From positions 1-9,142 of the forward strand of contig CAZBNU010000171.1 in NCBI GenBank assembly GCA_964493075.1: a stretch of DNA of 9,142 nt. Reading direction: 5' to 3'. The translations under genes were made by a program, and so were the position numbers. The notes under the pieces are model-generated. The model was not told the origin of the DNA, searched no databases, and was given only the letters and a program-made list of their open reading frames with translations. Numbering within the stretch: the first letter of the stretch is position 1; each line of letters begins with the position of its first letter. The stretch is from SLFT01 sp964493075. Its GTDB lineage: Bacteria > Hydrogenedentota > Hydrogenedentia > Hydrogenedentales > CAITNO01. Positions 7,007-9,142 of this stretch are shown here, one piece after another.

Positions 7007-8065
7007 CAGATAATGCTGGAAAGGCGGCGTAATCACTGTTTCGAAAGAGTTGCCGTCTTTACCTGCCAGGATAAACATGACCGCAAGGTTTTGCTTTGTC
7101 GCTAACAGCATGGCCTTGTCCTCACCAAGTGCCATCAGTGCAGTAGCATAGCCATCCGCCATAGCGCAGGATCGATGTATCACTGACACGGAAGCCAGAC
7201 GGTGCTGTGTGGGATATCCCGTCTTGGGATCAATGGTATGGGCATACAGTTTCCCGTCCACTTCATACATGTTGCGATAATTTCCTGACGTCGCCAATGC
7301 CCCGGCTTCCATCTGTACAACAGTTTGCAGTTGCCGTCCTGCATGAATAGGCTTTTCAATACCCAAATGCCAAGGCTGGTTGTCGGCATTCAACCCGGCT
7401 ACCTTGATCTCTCCGCCGACCTCGACCATATATCGGAAAATGCCCTTGGACTCCAGGGCTGCTGCCACGATGTCTACCGCATACCCTTTTGCAATGGCGG
7501 ACAGATCGCAGTACAAATCCGGACGTGACTTGCTTATGAAACCATCCTCATGCAGCGTAATCTTGTTATTCCCAATGCGTTCCAGTAAGGCCGCGATTTC
7601 AGTCTCATTCGGCGGCTTGGTGAAAGCATCCGGCCCGAACCCCCAGGCGTTCACCAGCGGCCCTACGGTCACATCAAAAGCACCATCACTTTCTTCAGAA
7701 ATCTGTTGCGCCATTTGAAAGACAGCATAGATGCACTTGGATAAGGGAAAAGAGTCAGCACCCTCATAACGATTAAATCGGCTTAATTCGGAGTCTTCAC
7801 GATAGGTGGACATTTGCTGGTCTATCTGTTCCAGCACATTGTCAACAATCTTTTTTACGACCTCAGCATTTACCGTGTCAGGGGGCATTGCCAGGGTGAC
7901 CGTATAGAAAGTTCCAAGCGCCTCCCCGGTAACGGTAATTTTATTTTGCTGCATGGAACTACACCCTGCAGCAACAACCGCTACGGAGAACAAAAGAGCA
8001 AAAATAAGAAGGCGGAGAAGCAAGCCTTTAAGGCCATACTTCTCCGCCTGGAGTTCACGATTCAT
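6998..8065 (-). CDS. apbE: FAD:protein FMN transferase, ApbE family lipoprotein
   Basis: ApbE cleaves FAD and attaches FMN through a phosphoester bond to Ser/Thr of target flavoproteins outside the cytoplasm, including NqrB and NqrC. The 355 residues match the family. A basic N-terminus, a hydrophobic segment (about 14-33) and lipobox VAAGC with Cys35 mark an exported lipoprotein. Following motifs are GTFYTVTL (51-58), STYREDSELSRFN (86-98), DVTVGPLVNAWGFG (131-144), DLSAIAKGYAVD (187-198, normally DLGGIAKGYAVD), VEVGGEI (214-220), HTIDPKTGYP (276-285) and the metal-site region AMADGYATALMALG (301-314). The start lies seven bases after the nqrF stop, which indicates co-transcription. A GGATAAG sequence in the nqrF end may serve as a weak ribosome site. 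The first codons form a strong terminator-like hairpin, entered separately. NosX-like or other ApbE paralogues are less likely given nqrF beside it. Confidence 0.94.
   Translation of the reverse strand: MNRELQAEKYGLKGLLLRLLIFALLFSVAVVAAGCSSMQQNKITVTGEALGTFYTVTLAMPPDTVNAEVVKKIVDNVLEQIDQQMSTYREDSELSRFNRYEGADSFPLSKCIYAVFQMAQQISEESDGAFDVTVGPLVNAWGFGPDAFTKPPNETEIAALLERIGNNKITLHEDGFISKSRPDLYCDLSAIAKGYAVDIVAAALESKGIFRYMVEVGGEIKVAGLNADNQPWHLGIEKPIHAGRQLQTVVQMEAGALATSGNYRNMYEVDGKLYAHTIDPKTGYPTQHRLASVSVIHRSCAMADGYATALMALGEDKAMLLATKQNLAVMFILAGKDGNSFETVITPPFQHYLEK
7992..8048 (-). terminator. Terminator-like hairpin within the first codons of apbE
   Basis: On the minus strand, GGCGGAGAAG (8048-8039) and CTTCTCCGCC (8020-8011) are perfect ten-base arms around an 18-base loop. 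The loop itself contains a GCCT/AGGC inner stem. A T-rich tract follows (8010-7992, TTCTTATTTTTGCTC at its start). The stem begins about 17 bases into apbE, just after nqrF ends. It could partly terminate nqr transcription or mask apbE initiation. The U-tract is interrupted, and the codons also encode the signal-peptide leucines, so part of the composition has a coding explanation. Confidence 0.45.
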
Positions 8066-8072
8066 TATTTTC

Positions 8073-9142
8073 TTATCCGAAATCGTCGTACATGATCATA
8101 TCATCTTCAACGCCAAGATTCTTGAGCATTGTTGTGCAGGCAGCCAACATCATGGGCGGTCCGCAAAGATAATATTCAATTTCTTCCGGTTCGGGATGTT
8201 TGCTCAGATATTCGTCATGCAATACCTGATGGATGAATCCCTTCAACCCGTCCCAGTTATCCTCGGGAAGCGGTTCGGACAAGGCCACGTACCAGTTGAA
8301 GTTATCATTCTCCGCGGCGATACTATCGAAGTCTTCCTGATAGAACATTTCGCACAAACTGCGTGCGCCGTACCAGAACGTGGCCTTGCGGTCAGTCTTC
8401 AGACGGCGGAACTGATCGAAGATATGGGAGCGCATGGGCGCCATACCCGCACCACCGCCAATAAAGCACATCTCACGTTTGGTTTCTTTTGCAAAGAACT
8501 CACCGTAGGGACCGGATATGGTTACTTCGTCTCCCGGTTTCAGATTAAAAATATAAGAGGACATAATTCCTGGAGGAATGCCCTCTGTCCTGGGCGGCGG
8601 CGTGGCAATACGCACATTGAGCATAATAATGCCCTTTTCCTCTGGATAATTTGCCATGGAATAGGCGCGCGTCACCGTCTCATCCACAACGGACTTGTAC
8701 TGCCATACATTAAACTTATCCCACGCAGGACGATATTCCTCCTCCACGTCGAAATCTTTGTAATCAGCCGTGTGGGGCGGACATTCAATCTGGATATAGC
8801 CGCCCGCACGGAATGGCACTGACTCGCCCGGAGGAAGTTCAAGCACAAGCTCCTTGATAAAGGTGGCGACATTGTGATTCGAACGCACCTTGCACTGCCA
8901 CTTGCGCACATCGAAAATCTCAGGCTCAATCTCGATCTTCATGTTTTGCTTGACCTTGACCTGACAGGCCAAACGCACGCCTTCACGCGCCTCACGACGA
9001 TTCACATGCGCTTCTTCTGTGGGCAGCAACGAGCCACCACCTTCATGAACCGCCACCTTGCACACACCACAACTGCCCTTACCGCCACATGCAGATGGAA
9101 TAAATATCTTGTTCGCTGCCAGGGTATTGAGCAACGTGCTGC
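8073..9142 (-). CDS. nqrF: Na+-translocating NADH:quinone reductase subunit F (N-terminus beyond window edge)
   Basis: NqrF is the entry subunit of the inner-membrane Na+-NQR complex. It oxidises NADH through FAD and passes electrons to a [2Fe-2S] centre, ultimately driving Na+ export. About 355 residues are present; the family has about 400-430, and the missing part is the N-terminal membrane helix and the start of the ferredoxin domain. Counted from the Leu codon at 9132-9134, the cluster ligands are Cys16, Cys22, Cys25 and Cys57 (Cx5CxxC then x31C), the NqrF spacing. Next come the FAD motif RAYSMANYP (156-164), the NADH-binding GGGAGMAPMRSH (226-237), the YLCGPPMM nucleotide motif and the typical C-terminus YDDFG. 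The frame runs unbroken to the right edge, so the apparent TTG start at 9134 is internal, not the true start. As nqrF is usually the last nqr gene, nqrA-E are expected just beyond the window. apbE follows at seven bases. Confidence 0.96.
   Translation of the reverse strand, partial: STLLNTLAANKIFIPSACGGKGSCGVCKVAVHEGGGSLLPTEEAHVNRREAREGVRLACQVKVKQNMKIEIEPEIFDVRKWQCKVRSNHNVATFIKELVLELPPGESVPFRAGGYIQIECPPHTADYKDFDVEEEYRPAWDKFNVWQYKSVVDETVTRAYSMANYPEEKGIIMLNVRIATPPPRTEGIPPGIMSSYIFNLKPGDEVTISGPYGEFFAKETKREMCFIGGGAGMAPMRSHIFDQFRRLKTDRKATFWYGARSLCEMFYQEDFDSIAAENDNFNWYVALSEPLPEDNWDGLKGFIHQVLHDEYLSKHPEPEEIEYYLCGPPMMLAACTTMLKNLGVEDDMIMYDDFG

Noticed and set aside
7953..8822. 289-residue plus-strand open frame across apbE and nqrF
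   Set aside because: It spans the junction of two well supported minus-strand genes and has no recognisable domain.
9132..9134. TTG as the true start of nqrF
   Set aside because: The frame continues to the window edge, and the ferredoxin domain plus the membrane helix of NqrF must lie upstream, so the gene is only truncated by the window.

Overview
This is an ordinary, densely coded bacterial chromosome segment of middling GC content. It holds five clear protein genes and one very small one. Gram-negative lifestyle is suggested by a Na+-translocating NADH:quinone reductase gene (nqrF) next to a lipoprotein-type flavin transferase (apbE). The direct-sulfhydrylation route to methionine (metY, metX, metW) fits many phyla. 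The combination would suit Lentisphaerae/Verrucomicrobia-type or spirochaete-type bacteria, but I cannot fix the taxon from this window. I see no rRNA, tRNA, CRISPR array, prophage or insertion sequence.

Layout. Positions 1-3272 (minus) hold nearly all of mfd, the transcription-repair coupling factor, with its C-terminal end cut off by the window edge. A 260-base divergent spacer (3273-3532) carries a strong sigma70-like promoter facing right. That promoter reads into a 45-residue protein with a CxxC...HxxC metal-binding pattern (3533-3670), which ends at a good intrinsic terminator. A second promoter overlaps the terminator tail and drives metY (3822-5117), an O-acylhomoserine sulfhydrylase. 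After 46 bases comes one 599-residue reading frame (5164-6963) that joins MetX (homoserine O-acyltransferase) to MetW (methyltransferase-fold partner) in a single polypeptide. On the minus strand, converging on these, lie nqrF (8073 to the right edge, N-terminus missing) and apbE (6998-8065), 7 bases apart and read nqrF then apbE.

How the genes work together. MetX activates homoserine with an acyl group. MetY then replaces that group with sulfide to give homocysteine. MetW is known to accompany and, in some bacteria, to be required by MetX, and here it is covalently attached. ApbE attaches FMN covalently to the NqrB and NqrC subunits, so its place directly behind nqrF fits the tail of an nqr operon. 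Mfd is an independent repair gene.

Most interesting points: the MetX-MetW fusion with a cysteine-bearing linker; the missing Shine-Dalgarno and three 9-base repeats in front of it; the tiny zinc-finger-like protein with its own promoter and terminator; and a terminator-like hairpin inside the start of apbE. I do not see a clearly novel multi-gene system.
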